A DNA stretch of 64,000 nucleotides from contig NZ_DATJTC010000011.1 in NCBI RefSeq assembly GCF_035503745.1, positions 62,001-126,000 of the forward strand, in the 5' to 3' direction. The DNA comes from Dyella_B sp035503745. GTDB lineage: Bacteria; Pseudomonadota; Gammaproteobacteria; Xanthomonadales; Rhodanobacteraceae. Numbering within the stretch: position 1 is the first letter of the stretch; every line of letters starts with the position of its first letter. Under the pieces are notes generated by a model that was given only the letters and a program-made list of their open reading frames with translations, had not been told where the DNA came from and did no database searches. Below, piece by piece: positions 1-11,675 of the stretch. A program made the translations under genes and the position numbers.

Positions 1-766
1 CGCGGCTGGCCCGGCCCAGGGCGGTGGGCTGCTCACTCCAGTGGATCAGTTCCATGGCGCCCACGTCGTCCTCCACCAGCGCGGTGCAGTGTTCGACCCA
101 ATCGCCATCGTTGAGATAGACCACGCCGTCGATGGTGCGCACCTGGCCGTAATGGATATGGCCGCAGATGTGGCCGTCCACGCCGCGCTCGCGCGCATCG
201 GCGGCGACGCGTTCTTCGTAGGCGCGGATGTATTCCAGCGCCTTGCCGATGTGCGATTTGACGATGATCGACAGCGGCAGATACGGCAGCGCCATGCGGC
301 GGCGCCAGGCGTTGACGCGGCGGTTGCTCCAGCAGATGAAACGATGCATGGCCTCGCCGATATGTAGCATCCAGCTGCGGCCGATCTGCTCGGGGTCGTA
401 TTCGTCGCCGTGGCTGACGCGATAGCGGCGGCCGTCCGCACCCACGTGGATGGCGTCCAGTTCGATGCGCACGCCGCAGATCGATTGCCCGACCATGCCG
501 CGGATCGCCGCGTCATGGTTGCCGGGAATGTAGGTCACTTCCACGCCGCGACGCGCCATATCCAGCACTTCGGCGATCACGGTACCGTGGTCCGGATGCC
601 ACCAGCGGCGGCGGCTGAGGGCTTCAAGATCGATGATGTCGCCCACCAGGTAGAGCTTCTGGCATTGCAGATTGCGCAGGAAATCCAGCAGGTAGGCGGC
701 TTTGCAGTCCGGCGTGCCCAAGTGGACGTCGGAAATGAAAACGCTGCGGCAGCGAAGGATGGCCAT
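1..766 (-). CDS. LpxH-type metallophosphoesterase, partial at window edge
   Basis: Calcineurin-like metallophosphoesterase of the UDP-2,3-diacylglucosamine diphosphatase family (COG2908). In LpxH this enzyme cleaves UDP-diacylglucosamine to lipid X in lipid A synthesis; COG2908 homologues also include enzymes of unknown substrate. The frame opens with ATG at 766 and reads to the window edge without a stop, so the C-terminus is missing. The metal-binding motifs are in order: DVH at residues 13-15, GD at 42-43, GNHD at 82-85, HGD at 119-121 and GHIH at 202-205. At least 255 residues are present, longer than LpxH (about 240), so a related paralogue is possible. It is transcribed out of the window, and the SGNH hydrolase gene lies upstream on the same strand. 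Confidence 0.85.
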   Translation of the reverse strand, partial: MAILRCRSVFISDVHLGTPDCKAAYLLDFLRNLQCQKLYLVGDIIDLEALSRRRWWHPDHGTVIAEVLDMARRGVEVTYIPGNHDAAIRGMVGQSICGVRIELDAIHVGADGRRYRVSHGDEYDPEQIGRSWMLHIGEAMHRFICWSNRRVNAWRRRMALPYLPLSIIVKSHIGKALEYIRAYEERVAADARERGVDGHICGHIHYGQVRTIDGVVYLNDGDWVEHCTALVEDDVGAMELIHWSEQPTALGRASR

Positions 767-873
767 GGCGTCGGTCCCGGTTGGTTGCCGGGATCACAGT
801 GTCGTGCCCGAACGTCACCGAGCGATGGCGAATAGGTTGCAGGAAGGTTGCCGTGGGCGATTTTGCGCTTTTT

Positions 874-1473
874 TCAGCGCAACGCGGCGTGTACCGCCGG
901 TTCGATCGCCGCTGTCCACAGCGCGTATTGGGCCGCGCTAGGGTGCAGGCCATCGGCTGCGACCCATTCCGGATGCGCACGGGAAAGGCCAGTGATATCC
1001 ACGAAATGCGCACCGGCCCGCACGGCTTCGTCGCGGCCGATGGCGTTGAAGGCATCCAGCTCCTGCGCGATCTGCGCCAGGTCGCGGCCGCTGGCCTGGC
1101 CAAAGGGCGTGACGCCCCAGTCGGGAATGGAAACCGCCACCACCCGCCCGGGCCGGCCGCCAGCCAGGGTTATCGCACGCGCGAGCAGGCCGCGAAATTC
1201 GCCGCGGTAATCGAGCGCCGAGCGGCCGCGATACTGGTTGTTCACGCCGATCAGCAGGGTCGCAAGATCGTAGGCCGGCGCGAGGCCGGCCTGATCCATG
1301 CCGGCCGACAGCTCGTCGGTGGTCCAGCCGGTGACGGCCACGACGTGCGGATCGTCGATCATCACGCCCTGCTCGCGCAACGCGGCCGCCAGCTGCACCG
1401 GCCAGCGCGCATCGGCGGGAACGTCCTCGCCGATGGTGTAGGAATCGCCCAGGGCGAGATAGCGCAGCGGCAT
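874..1473 (-). CDS. SGNH/GDSL-family hydrolase
   Basis: Small 199-residue esterase or acyl hydrolase of the SGNH superfamily. The visible blocks are GDS at residues 9-11 (nucleophile Ser11), the block II Gly near 49, G76-x-N78 of block III, and D174-G-L-H177 of block V, so the Ser-Asp-His machinery is complete. There is no signal peptide, so the product is probably cytoplasmic. The substrate cannot be read from sequence. The gene lies 3 bp downstream of the aminotransferase gene on the same strand, which makes co-transcription likely. Confidence 0.85.
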   Translation of the reverse strand: MPLRYLALGDSYTIGEDVPADARWPVQLAAALREQGVMIDDPHVVAVTGWTTDELSAGMDQAGLAPAYDLATLLIGVNNQYRGRSALDYRGEFRGLLARAITLAGGRPGRVVAVSIPDWGVTPFGQASGRDLAQIAQELDAFNAIGRDEAVRAGAHFVDITGLSRAHPEWVAADGLHPSAAQYALWTAAIEPAVHAALR

Positions 1474-1476
1474 GGA

Positions 1477-2724
1477 TCAGGCGATGGCGACAGCGGCGCG
1501 CGGCGATTGCTCGGCGGCCATGCCCGCAAGCACGCGCTCCATGCGCACAAACACTTCACTCAGCTGCGCCGGCTGCGGCAGCAGCGTCAGGCGCATGTGG
1601 CGGCTGGTCGGTACGTTGAAGCTCGAACCGGGCACCACCAGTACCGATTCTTCTTCCAGCAGGCGCAGGGCGAACGCGTCGTCGCTGAAGTCGGCGATGT
1701 GATCGGTGCGCACGCGCGGAAACGCATACAGCGCGCCGCCCGGGGTCACCAGATCCAGAAATTGGCTGGTGGCCACGCCTTCGAGCACGGCTTTGCGCGC
1801 TTCGTGCAGGCGGCCGCCCGGCGCGGTGAGCGCATGGATGGTCGGGGTGTCGTGCAGCGCGGGAATCACCGCCCATTGCGCGGTGACATTGGCGCACAAG
1901 CGCAGCGCCGCCAGCAACTGCAGCGCATCGCGGTAATCGTGGGTGCGCGCCGGATCGCCCGAAAGGCTCAGCCAGCCCACGCGGTAACCGCAGGCGCGGT
2001 GCACCTTGCTCAAGCCGCCGAAACTGATGCATGGCGTCTGTCCGGCGATTTCCGCCAAGGGCTGGAAGGCGGTGCCATCGTAAAGGATTTCGTCGTAGAT
2101 TTCATCGCACAGCAGTAGCAGGCGATGACGCGCGGCGATGGCAACCAGCTGCTCCAGCAGCGCGCGCGGATACACCGCGCCGGTGGGATTGTTCGGATTG
2201 ATCAGCACCAGTGCACGCGTGCGCGGCGTGATCAGTGCCTCGATTTCATCCGGATCGGGCATGTGCTGGTGTTCGGCCAGGCAGCGGTAATAACGCGGCA
2301 CGCCGCCGTTGAGGATGGTGGCGGCGCTCCACAGCGGATAGTCGGGGCTGGGCAGCAGCACTTCGTCGCCCGGCTGCAGCAGGGCGCGCAGGCTCAGGTC
2401 GATCAGTTCGCTGACGCCGTTGCCGATGAAGATGCGCTCCACCTCCACATGCCGCGCCCCGCGTGCGCGTTGCTGCGCGGCGATGGCTTCGCGCGCTTCT
2501 TCCAGGCCCTGCTCGTGGCCATAGGCTTCGCTTTCGCGCAGATGCCCGGCAATCGCCTCGCGCAGATGGTCGGGTACGCAGAAGCCGTAGCGGGCGGGGT
2601 TGCCGATGTTGAGCTTGATGATCGGCTGTCCGGCCGCTTCGAGTTCGCGCGCACGGCGCGTCAGCGCGCCGCGGATTTCGTAGCGCACCTGGGCCAGATG
2701 CGCGCTGGGTTTGATCGGGACCAA
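1477..2724 (-). CDS. alaA: PLP-dependent aminotransferase, AlaA-like
   Basis: Fold-type I aminotransferase closely resembling AlaA, the glutamate-pyruvate transaminase that makes alanine from pyruvate. It has 415 residues. Motifs: KLNIGNP near 37-43, NPNNPTG at 176-182, DEIYD at 207-211, PLP-binding Lys240 in GGLSK, and the arginine of GYRVGW at 246-251. The chosen start is TTG at 2724, which keeps the AlaA-like N-terminus intact; an AAGGA lies about 8 nt upstream. It leads a leftward pair with the SGNH hydrolase gene. A related specificity, such as aspartate or aromatic acids, is not excluded. Confidence 0.85.
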   Translation of the reverse strand: MVPIKPSAHLAQVRYEIRGALTRRARELEAAGQPIIKLNIGNPARYGFCVPDHLREAIAGHLRESEAYGHEQGLEEAREAIAAQQRARGARHVEVERIFIGNGVSELIDLSLRALLQPGDEVLLPSPDYPLWSAATILNGGVPRYYRCLAEHQHMPDPDEIEALITPRTRALVLINPNNPTGAVYPRALLEQLVAIAARHRLLLLCDEIYDEILYDGTAFQPLAEIAGQTPCISFGGLSKVHRACGYRVGWLSLSGDPARTHDYRDALQLLAALRLCANVTAQWAVIPALHDTPTIHALTAPGGRLHEARKAVLEGVATSQFLDLVTPGGALYAFPRVRTDHIADFSDDAFALRLLEEESVLVVPGSSFNVPTSRHMRLTLLPQPAQLSEVFVRMERVLAGMAAEQSPRAAVAIA

Positions 2725-2870
2725 CGGAGGAATCCTTATCTTCAGGCGAAAACCCGGCCTGCCGCCGGTTCAAACCGATGCTAGCAGCGTATGGACGGTC
2801 CATGGGAGTCGGCGGAGGGCGAAAATCGGGGCAGACGACGGGCAGGTCGCGGGCAGGCATAATCGGACAC

Positions 2871-3926
2871 ATGAGCGAGGTCCAGACCATCGAACAGCTG
2901 CGCCACATCGGTTGGCGCGGCCAGGCGCTGCCTGTGGACGGGCGGCGCATCGCGCGGGTGGTCGCCCAGCACCGCGCCGGCTACGAACTGCACGATGGCC
3001 GCCAGATCTTCGGCGCCCAGCCGGCGGGATACTTTCTCAAGCGTGGCCTGGACCCTGCCGAACGCCCCGCCGTGGGCGATTTCGTGGAAGTGGAACCGGG
3101 CAAGCCGCCGCATATCCTCACGGTGCAGCCGCGCCGCACCGTGCTTTCGCGCGCGGCGGCCGGCGAGCGCTACGAGCGCCAGGTGATTGCCACCAACATC
3201 GACTACGTGCTGGTGCTTACCGGTCTGGACGGCGATTTCAATCCGGCGCGCATCGAGCGCTACCTGTCGCTTACCGAGGGTTCGGGCGCGCAGCCGGTGG
3301 TCATCCTCAGCAAGCTGGACCTGCACGAGGGCGATGCGCGCATCGAAGACCTGCGCGGCCGTTTGCCGGCCGGCACGCCCATCCACGCGATCAACGGCAA
3401 GGATCCGGCCAGCGTCGCCCAGCTGGCGCGGTACCTGAAGGCCGGCGACAGCGCCGTGCTGGTCGGCTCCTCCGGCGCGGGCAAGTCCACCCTCACCAAC
3501 ACCCTGCTGGGCAGCGACCACATGGCGACCGGCGAGGTGCGCGGCCACGACAGCCGCGGCCGCCACACCACGACCTACCGCGCCTTGCTTTCCTTGCCCA
3601 GCGGCGGCTGTCTGATCGATACCCCGGGCATGCGCGAGCTCAAGCTCACCGGCGAAGAACATCTGGATCTGTTCGCCGATATCGAAGAACTGGCCGACAA
3701 ATGCCGCTTTGCCGATTGCGGCCACGGCAGCGAACCCGGTTGCGCGGTGCAGGCTGCGCTGGACGATGGCGAACTGTCGCCCGAACGCTGGCGCAACTAC
3801 CTCAAGCTGCGCGACGAGCGCGAAGAACAGGCGGCCATGCTGGAGTCGCGCCTGCGGCGTCAGCGCGGCGGCCGGCCCGTCACGAAGCTGCATGGTCCGC
3901 GCGGCCCGCGCGATCGGGAATCTTGA
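2871..3926 (+). CDS. rsgA: Ribosome small-subunit GTPase RsgA (YjeQ)
   Basis: Circularly permuted GTPase that acts in late 30S maturation. The 351-residue product has an N-terminal OB-fold (to about 100), then the permuted G motifs: G4 SKLD at 147-150, P-loop GSSGAGKST at 199-207 and G3 DTPG at 250-253. The C-terminal zinc knuckle has C278, C283, H285 and C291. An upstream in-frame ATG at 2778 exists, but family homology begins at the ATG at 2871 (MSEVQ). A CATAAT hexamer ends only 7 nt before this ATG, so the transcript could be leaderless. The alaA gene diverges upstream. Confidence 0.95.
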   Translation: MSEVQTIEQLRHIGWRGQALPVDGRRIARVVAQHRAGYELHDGRQIFGAQPAGYFLKRGLDPAERPAVGDFVEVEPGKPPHILTVQPRRTVLSRAAAGERYERQVIATNIDYVLVLTGLDGDFNPARIERYLSLTEGSGAQPVVILSKLDLHEGDARIEDLRGRLPAGTPIHAINGKDPASVAQLARYLKAGDSAVLVGSSGAGKSTLTNTLLGSDHMATGEVRGHDSRGRHTTTYRALLSLPSGGCLIDTPGMRELKLTGEEHLDLFADIEELADKCRFADCGHGSEPGCAVQAALDDGELSPERWRNYLKLRDEREEQAAMLESRLRRQRGGRPVTKLHGPRGPRDRES

Positions 3927-4189
3927 AGCGACGCGTTGTCGCGAGGCATGTACCACAACGATATGCGCCGTCTCTCTTTCCGCTACACGTGCTTCTACCC
4001 ACGGATTTTTCGGTTGCCTGGGTCGGGCATCTTCGCCCGGTCCGCGCTGCGCCTGCGCAACGACTCGCGCCTTGGCCGGTCCGCCCGCTTCATGCCGGCG
4101 ACGCCCTCGCGCCGGGTCAGCCGTTTCATGCCCGATCCGGTCGCGACCGGGCTGATCGAGCGTGTCGATGCTTGGCGGATGCCGGCACC

Positions 4190-5464
4190 ATGAGTACGCC
4201 ATCCGAATCCATTCCCCCGGGCCTTGAGCCCTACGCGGCGCTGGACAAGCGGCTGCTCGCGGCGGTACGCGGCATCAACATCCTTGCCACGGTGAGTTGG
4301 CCCGCCTCGCTCGAAGATCGCATGATCGAGGAATACGGCCGCGGTCAGTACGCGCTGCCCCAGGTCACCTACAAGCGCCCTGATCTATCGGACGCACGCA
4401 AGGAGCTGGTCGCGATCGAAAGCGAAGCGGGCGACGGCGATCCGCTCGGCGAATACCTGCGGCGCACGGCCGAATCCTGGCGCATTGCCGCCGAGATGCT
4501 CGAATCGGTGGGCACCGAGGGCGTCACCGCGCCGTCGATCCAGCTTTACGGCCGCCCCGGCGACGCCATTCCGGGCAGCGATCGCAGCAATCTGGACGCC
4601 GCGCGCTACTTCGTGGAGCTGTCCGACGAACTGGGCGCCGATCTCAACGACGACAACATCAGCGCCAACATCCCCGCCGAGACCTTGCGTGCGGACCTGG
4701 CCAAGGCATTGGATGACTTTTTCGGCCCGGGCTTGATCGCGGTGGAGGTCGACAACGATCTCACCGCCAAAGCCGCCGCCGGCGCCACGCGCATCCGCCT
4801 GCGCGGCGGCACGCGCTTTAGCGAATACGACCGGCATCAATTGCTCAATCACGAGGCCTATGTGCATTCGCTCACGGCGCTCAACGGCCGCGCGCAGCCG
4901 GTGCTGGCCTCGCTGGCGCGCACCTCGCCGCGCGTCACCGCCACCCAGGAGGGCCTGGCCGTGTTCGCCGAGCTGATGTCCGGCGCCATCGACATTGCGC
5001 GGCTCAAGCGCATCAGCCTGCGCATCCTGGCGATCGACATGGCGCTCAATGGCGCCGATTTCGTTGAGGTTTACCGCTATTTCAACCGCTGCGGGCAAAG
5101 CGTGGCCGACAGCTTCCACTCCGCGCAGCGCGTGTTCCGCGGCGTGCCGCTCACCGGCGGCGCGGCGTTCGCCAAGGACAACGTATACCTGTCGGGCCTG
5201 CTCGATGTGCACACGTTTTTCCGCTGGTCCCTGAAGGAGCGGCGCATGGATCTGTTGCGCTTTCTGTTCGCCGGCAAGCTGACCCTGCACGACGTGATGA
5301 CGCTGGAGCCCTACTTCAGCACTGGCGCGATCGTGCCGCCGCGCTGGCTGCCGCCGTGGATGCAGCACGTGCACGGGCTGGCCGGCAAGCTCGCGTTCTC
5401 GCTGTTCATCAACCGCGTGCGCATGTCCAAGGTCGAGGCGCAGACGCTGTCGGCGGGCATCTGA
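4190..5464 (+). CDS. QEGLA-motif (DUF1704, TIGR02421) family protein
   Basis: 424-residue member of the flavohaemoglobin expression-modulating QEGLA-motif family. It is cytoplasmic with no signal peptide. The naming motif TQEGLA is present, preceded by LNHEAYVH, an HExxxH-type pair resembling the metal site of tyrosine-carboxypeptidase-like peptidases. The biochemical role of the family is not established. The open frame extends far upstream, but that part is antisense-like shadow over rsgA; the ATG at 4190 begins recognisable family sequence. It follows rsgA after 263 bp, and its 3' end is convergent with the DUF2165 gene. Confidence 0.85.
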   Translation: MSTPSESIPPGLEPYAALDKRLLAAVRGINILATVSWPASLEDRMIEEYGRGQYALPQVTYKRPDLSDARKELVAIESEAGDGDPLGEYLRRTAESWRIAAEMLESVGTEGVTAPSIQLYGRPGDAIPGSDRSNLDAARYFVELSDELGADLNDDNISANIPAETLRADLAKALDDFFGPGLIAVEVDNDLTAKAAAGATRIRLRGGTRFSEYDRHQLLNHEAYVHSLTALNGRAQPVLASLARTSPRVTATQEGLAVFAELMSGAIDIARLKRISLRILAIDMALNGADFVEVYRYFNRCGQSVADSFHSAQRVFRGVPLTGGAAFAKDNVYLSGLLDVHTFFRWSLKERRMDLLRFLFAGKLTLHDVMTLEPYFSTGAIVPPRWLPPWMQHVHGLAGKLAFSLFINRVRMSKVEAQTLSAGI

Positions 5465-5489
5465 TCGGCACAGGCGAGCCCGGCATGGA

Positions 5490-5990
5490 TCAGTACACGC
5501 CCAGTTCGGCGTCGGGCTGGCTGACGAAGATCAGCACACCCAGGATCGCCATGTAGAACTTGAAAGCGGCGTCCTGGCCGTTCCACGCCTTGGACTGCCA
5601 CATCGCGAACCATTCCCCGCCCACTACCATGAAGCCGAAGAACCAAACGGCGAAACCCAGTAGGCAGCCGAGGATGACCAACTGCTTTGCGGCGTTGAAA
5701 GCGGCCGCGTGCTTGCGCCGGGCCTGCCACAGCGCGTGGCTTCCGCCCAGCAGCAACAGGCTGGTGGCGCCTTCGGCGGCGATGATCAGCCAGTAGCAGG
5801 CACGCCAGCTCGCCGGGTCGGTGGAGGCGCGGCCGATCAGCGCATTGTCCGGCAGCGTGGTGTCCATCGACATCACGTGCCGCACGAACACGAGGTTGGA
5901 GGGGTAATCGACAATATTGTTGAACGCCACCAGGAAGGCGAATGACGCCAGCATCAGGGGCAGCAGGATCTTGGCGAGTCGGGCGGTCAT
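5490..5990 (-). CDS. DUF2165-like small integral membrane protein
   Basis: 166-residue protein with four predicted membrane segments: residues about 5-25, about 65-90, about 105-125 and near the C-terminus. The layout and the Asn-Asn-Ile-x-Asp-Tyr motif after the first helix fit the DUF2165 family of small membrane proteins, whose function is unknown. The start ATG at 5990 begins MTARLAKILLP. An upstream ATG at 6107 would add an unlikely basic, non-membrane extension. It is divergent from maeB across about 280 bp. Confidence 0.7.
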   Translation of the reverse strand: MTARLAKILLPLMLASFAFLVAFNNIVDYPSNLVFVRHVMSMDTTLPDNALIGRASTDPASWRACYWLIIAAEGATSLLLLGGSHALWQARRKHAAAFNAAKQLVILGCLLGFAVWFFGFMVVGGEWFAMWQSKAWNGQDAAFKFYMAILGVLIFVSQPDAELGVY

Positions 5991-6273
5991 GGGGATAGTC
6001 TGGGCGGTGGCGCGGTATCGGCGCAGGCTCCCGACATATAACACACCCCACGGCCGCGCCCGGGTTGGCCACAACCTCATACCCCGGTTGCCGGCATGTC
6101 GCGGCAAAACCCTACAGCGACGGCTGGCGTAAGGCGTCTGTAAGCCGTCGCAATGGCCTGCTATTTCCTTATGGCTGCCGTATCGAGGTACCCGCTGCGT
6201 GCCGGTGATACCATGCTCCGTCCCTGCTCCGGCGAGCCGGAGCCCTTCTTTTCGTATTGTTTCGACACCTCCG

Positions 6274-8562
<2,289 letters not shown>

Positions 8563-8713
8563 TTGATGCTGCAATGCGGTAGGCCGGGCCATCGGTGCCG
8601 GCCTGCCTCGGCAAAAACGCTCCGCGCCGGCATCGCCGGCAAGCACCTGGCCTGAGGTCTGCGGGTACCCCAACCGCGCCGTTTTCCGCGAGCGCATGGA
8701 CACTGCGCCCGTG

Positions 8714-8725
8714 CGCATACGTATG
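8714..8725. promoter_or_regulatory. Palindrome CGCATACGTATG upstream of aceE promoter
   Basis: CGCATACGTATG contains a perfect 10-bp palindrome (CATACGTATG). The identical 12-mer occurs upstream of aceF (28098-28109), and I saw it nowhere else in the window. Its centre lies about 54 nt before the inferred aceE transcription start, a position suited to an activator. The regulator is unknown. Confidence 0.5.
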
Positions 8726-8738
8726 TACTGCAATTCAT

Positions 8739-8767
8739 TTGGCGGGATCGTCACGGGCGGCTAGAAT
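8739..8767 (+). promoter_or_regulatory. Likely sigma70 promoter of aceE
   Basis: TTGGCG at 8739-8744 and TAGAAT at 8762-8767 are separated by 17 bp, which predicts a transcription start near 8774 and a leader of about 140 nt before the aceE ATG. Confidence 0.55.
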
Positions 8768-8913
8768 CGGAAGGCTTAGCTCGTCATGCGGCGCCAACGC
8801 CTCGCGGTCCCTTCCGTGCCGGCCTCAGCCGCGCAAGCGATGCAATGGTTTCGTCGCCTCCCCAGCGACGCGCATCCACCGCAAGGCGGCGCCCGGCGCC
8901 GCGGAGACGTTCC

Positions 8914-11607
8914 ATGGATCAGATCGACGATATCCTCCACCAGGATCCCGACCCCACCGAAACCCAGGAATGGGTCGAGTCGCTCGGCGCGGTCATCAAT
9001 CGCGAAGGCACCGGGCGCGCGCACTTCCTGCTGGAAAAGCTGGTCGATTCCGCGCGCCGGTCGGGCGGCTACCTGCCGTTCGATCCCACCACCGAATACG
9101 TCAACACCATCCCGCCGCACCTGGAAGCGAAGATGCCCGGCGACGGTGCGATGGAATGGCGCATCCGCACGCTGATCCGCTGGAACTCCATGGCCATGGT
9201 GGTGCGCGCCAACCGCAAGCCCGGCGAGCTTGGCGGCCACATCGCCAGCTTCGCTTCGTCGGCGACGCTCTACGACGTGGGCTTCAATCATTTCTGGCGC
9301 GCACCGAGCGCCGATCATCCCGGCGACCTGGTTTTCCACCAGGGCCACTCCAGCCCCGGCGTCTACGCGCGCTCGTTCCTGGAAGGCCGCATCAGCGAAG
9401 AGCAGCTGGACCTGTTCCGCATGGAAGTGGCCGGCCACGGCCGCGGCCTGTCCTCCTATCCGCATCCCTGGCTGATGCCCGACTACTGGCAGGTGCCCAC
9501 GGTGTCGATGGGCCTGGGGCCGATCCAGGCGATCTACCAGGCGCAGTTCTGGAAGTACCTGGAACACCGCGGCCTGATGCCCAAGACCGACCGCAAGATC
9601 TGGTGCTTCCTCGGCGACGGTGAAACGGACGAACCCGAATCGCTCGGCGCCATCGCGCTGGCCGGCCGCGAAGGCCTGGACAACCTCGTCTTCGTCATCA
9701 ACTGCAACCTGCAGCGCCTCGACGGTCCGGTGCGCGGCAACGGCAAGATCATCCAGGAACTGGAAGGCGTCTTCCGCGGTGCCGGCTGGAATGCGTTGAA
9801 GGTGGTCTGGGGCAGCTACTGGGATCCGCTCCTGGCGCGCGACAAGGACGGCGTGCTGCGCAAGCTGATGATGGAAACCATCGACGGCGAATACCAGGCC
9901 TGCAAGGCATTCGGCGGCGCCTACACGCGCGAGCACTTCTTCGGCAAATATCCGCAGACGCGCGAGATGGTCGCCAACTTGAGCGACGACGACATCTGGC
10001 GCCTCAACCGCGGTGGCCACGATCCGCACAAGGTCTACGCGGCGTATCACGCGGCGGTGAACACCAAAGGCATGCCCACCGTAATCCTCGCCAAGACGGT
10101 GAAGGGCTATGGCATGGGCGCGGCCGGCGAATCGCAGAACCCCACCCACCAGCAGAAAAAGCTGGACGACGAAGCCGTGCGCCACTTCCGCGACCGCTTC
10201 AACATCCCGGTGCCGGACGACAAGCTCAAGGACGTGCCTTACTACCACCCCGGCAAGGATTCCCCGGAAGTGCAGTACATGCTGGAGCGCCGCAAGGCAC
10301 TGGGCGGTTCGCTGCCGCAGCGCCGCCGCCACAGCGACGTCAAGCTCAAGGCGCCGGAATTGTCCGCGTTCGAGCAGATCACCAAGGGCACGGGCGATCG
10401 CGAAATCTCCACCACCATGGCGCTGGTGCGCGGCATGAACCTGCTGCTGCGCGACAAGGGGATCGGCCCGCGCGTCGTGCCCATCGTTGCCGACGAAGCG
10501 CGTACCTTCGGCATGGAAGGCATGTTCCGCCAGATCGGCATCTACGCGCCGTTCGGTCAGAAATACCGTCCGCAGGACGCCGACCAACTGCTCTACTACC
10601 GTGAAGACCAGAAGGGCCAGGTGCTGCAGGAAGGCATTTCCGAAGCCGGCGGCATGGCCGCCTGGATGGCCGCGGCGACCAGCTACAGCATCAGCAACCA
10701 GCCGATGCTGCCGTTCTTCATTTACTACTCGATGTTCGGCTTCCAGCGCATCGGCGACCTGGCCTGGGCGGCCGGCGACATGCGTTCGCGCGGCTTCCTG
10801 ATCGGCGGCACCGCCGGCCGTACCACGCTCAACGGCGAAGGCCTGCAGCATGAAGACGGCCATTCGCACCTGCTGGCCGGCGCCATTCCGAACGTGCGCG
10901 CCTACGATCCGACCTTCTCCTACGAAGTGGCCGTGATCCTGCAGGACGGCACGCGCCGCATGATCGAAGACCAGGAGGACGTGTACTACTACCTCACGGT
11001 CATGAACGAGAACTACAGCCATCCGGACCTGCCAGCCGGCACCGAGGAAGGCATCGTCAAGGGCATGTACCTGTTCAAGGATGGCGGCAAGGCGAAGAAG
11101 AACGAGCCGCGCGTGCAACTGCTCGGCTCGGGCACCATCCTGCGCGAAGTGATCGCTGCGGCCGAACTGCTGGAAAAGGATTTCGGCGTCACCGCCGACA
11201 TCTGGTCCGTGCCCAGCTTCAGCGAGCTGCGCCGCGACGGTTTCGATGCCGAGCGCTGGAACCGCCTGCATCCGGAAGCCGAGCAGCGCGTGCCTTTCGT
11301 CACCGGCCTGCTGCAAGGCCATCAGGGCCCCGCGATTGCCGCCACCGACTACGTGCGCGAATACGCCGACCAGATCCGCGCCTTCATGCCCGACGGCATG
11401 CGCTACACCGTGCTCGGCACCGATGGCTTCGGCCGCTCCGATACGCGCGAGCACCTGCGCGGCTTCTTCGAGGTGGACCGCTACTGGATCGCGCACGCCG
11501 CGCTCGCCGCGCTGGCGAAGGACGGCAAGGTCAACGCCAAGGACGTGGCGCGCGCCATCCGCGAGTACAAGCTCGATCCGGACAAACCCAATCCGCAGAA
11601 CGTGTGA
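8914..11607 (+). CDS. aceE: Pyruvate dehydrogenase E1 component AceE
   Basis: 897-residue homodimeric thiamine-diphosphate-dependent E1 that decarboxylates pyruvate and reductively acetylates the AceF lipoyl group. The TPP-binding motif begins GDGETDEPES near residues 230-240. The N-terminal MDQIDDILHQDPDP resembles the AceF-contacting tail of other AceE proteins. The ATG at 8914 follows GGAG at 8 nt; an upstream ATG at 8845 gives an Arg-rich, unlikely extension. The gene stands alone here, with aceF-lpdA 16.6 kb downstream on the same strand. A strong terminator follows the stop. Confidence 0.97.
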   Translation: MDQIDDILHQDPDPTETQEWVESLGAVINREGTGRAHFLLEKLVDSARRSGGYLPFDPTTEYVNTIPPHLEAKMPGDGAMEWRIRTLIRWNSMAMVVRANRKPGELGGHIASFASSATLYDVGFNHFWRAPSADHPGDLVFHQGHSSPGVYARSFLEGRISEEQLDLFRMEVAGHGRGLSSYPHPWLMPDYWQVPTVSMGLGPIQAIYQAQFWKYLEHRGLMPKTDRKIWCFLGDGETDEPESLGAIALAGREGLDNLVFVINCNLQRLDGPVRGNGKIIQELEGVFRGAGWNALKVVWGSYWDPLLARDKDGVLRKLMMETIDGEYQACKAFGGAYTREHFFGKYPQTREMVANLSDDDIWRLNRGGHDPHKVYAAYHAAVNTKGMPTVILAKTVKGYGMGAAGESQNPTHQQKKLDDEAVRHFRDRFNIPVPDDKLKDVPYYHPGKDSPEVQYMLERRKALGGSLPQRRRHSDVKLKAPELSAFEQITKGTGDREISTTMALVRGMNLLLRDKGIGPRVVPIVADEARTFGMEGMFRQIGIYAPFGQKYRPQDADQLLYYREDQKGQVLQEGISEAGGMAAWMAAATSYSISNQPMLPFFIYYSMFGFQRIGDLAWAAGDMRSRGFLIGGTAGRTTLNGEGLQHEDGHSHLLAGAIPNVRAYDPTFSYEVAVILQDGTRRMIEDQEDVYYYLTVMNENYSHPDLPAGTEEGIVKGMYLFKDGGKAKKNEPRVQLLGSGTILREVIAAAELLEKDFGVTADIWSVPSFSELRRDGFDAERWNRLHPEAEQRVPFVTGLLQGHQGPAIAATDYVREYADQIRAFMPDGMRYTVLGTDGFGRSDTREHLRGFFEVDRYWIAHAALAALAKDGKVNAKDVARAIREYKLDPDKPNPQNV

Positions 11608-11614
11608 CGAGCAC

Positions 11615-11643
11615 AAAAAAACCCGCCGAAAGGCGGGTTTTTT
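11615..11643. terminator. Bidirectional rho-independent terminator after aceE
   Basis: CCCGCC (11622-11627), GAAA loop and GGCGGG (11632-11637) are flanked by seven A on the left and six T on the right. The hairpin therefore ends in a U-run in both directions, serving aceE (+) and the converging DUF883-like gene (-). Confidence 0.9.
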
Positions 11644-11675
11644 ATCCAGGGGCAAGTCTCGGGAAAGCGCTTCGA

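Larger units (their letters stand above)
8563..8913. other. Intergenic region maeB-aceE
   Basis: 351 bp without a credible gene. It holds the likely aceE promoter (8739-8767), the palindrome shared with the aceF upstream region (8714-8725), and an untranslated leader of about 140 nt. A GC-rich imperfect inverted repeat just after maeB (near 8580-8606) may act as its terminator but lacks a T-run. In-frame extensions upstream of aceE read through Arg-rich sequence and look non-coding. Confidence 0.6.

Noticed and set aside
3936..4193. 85-codon rightward frame between rsgA and the QEGLA-motif gene, overlapping its start by 4 nt
   Set aside because: The ATGA overlap is suggestive, but the product is Arg-rich with no recognisable feature and no clear ribosome site; it is more likely leader sequence.
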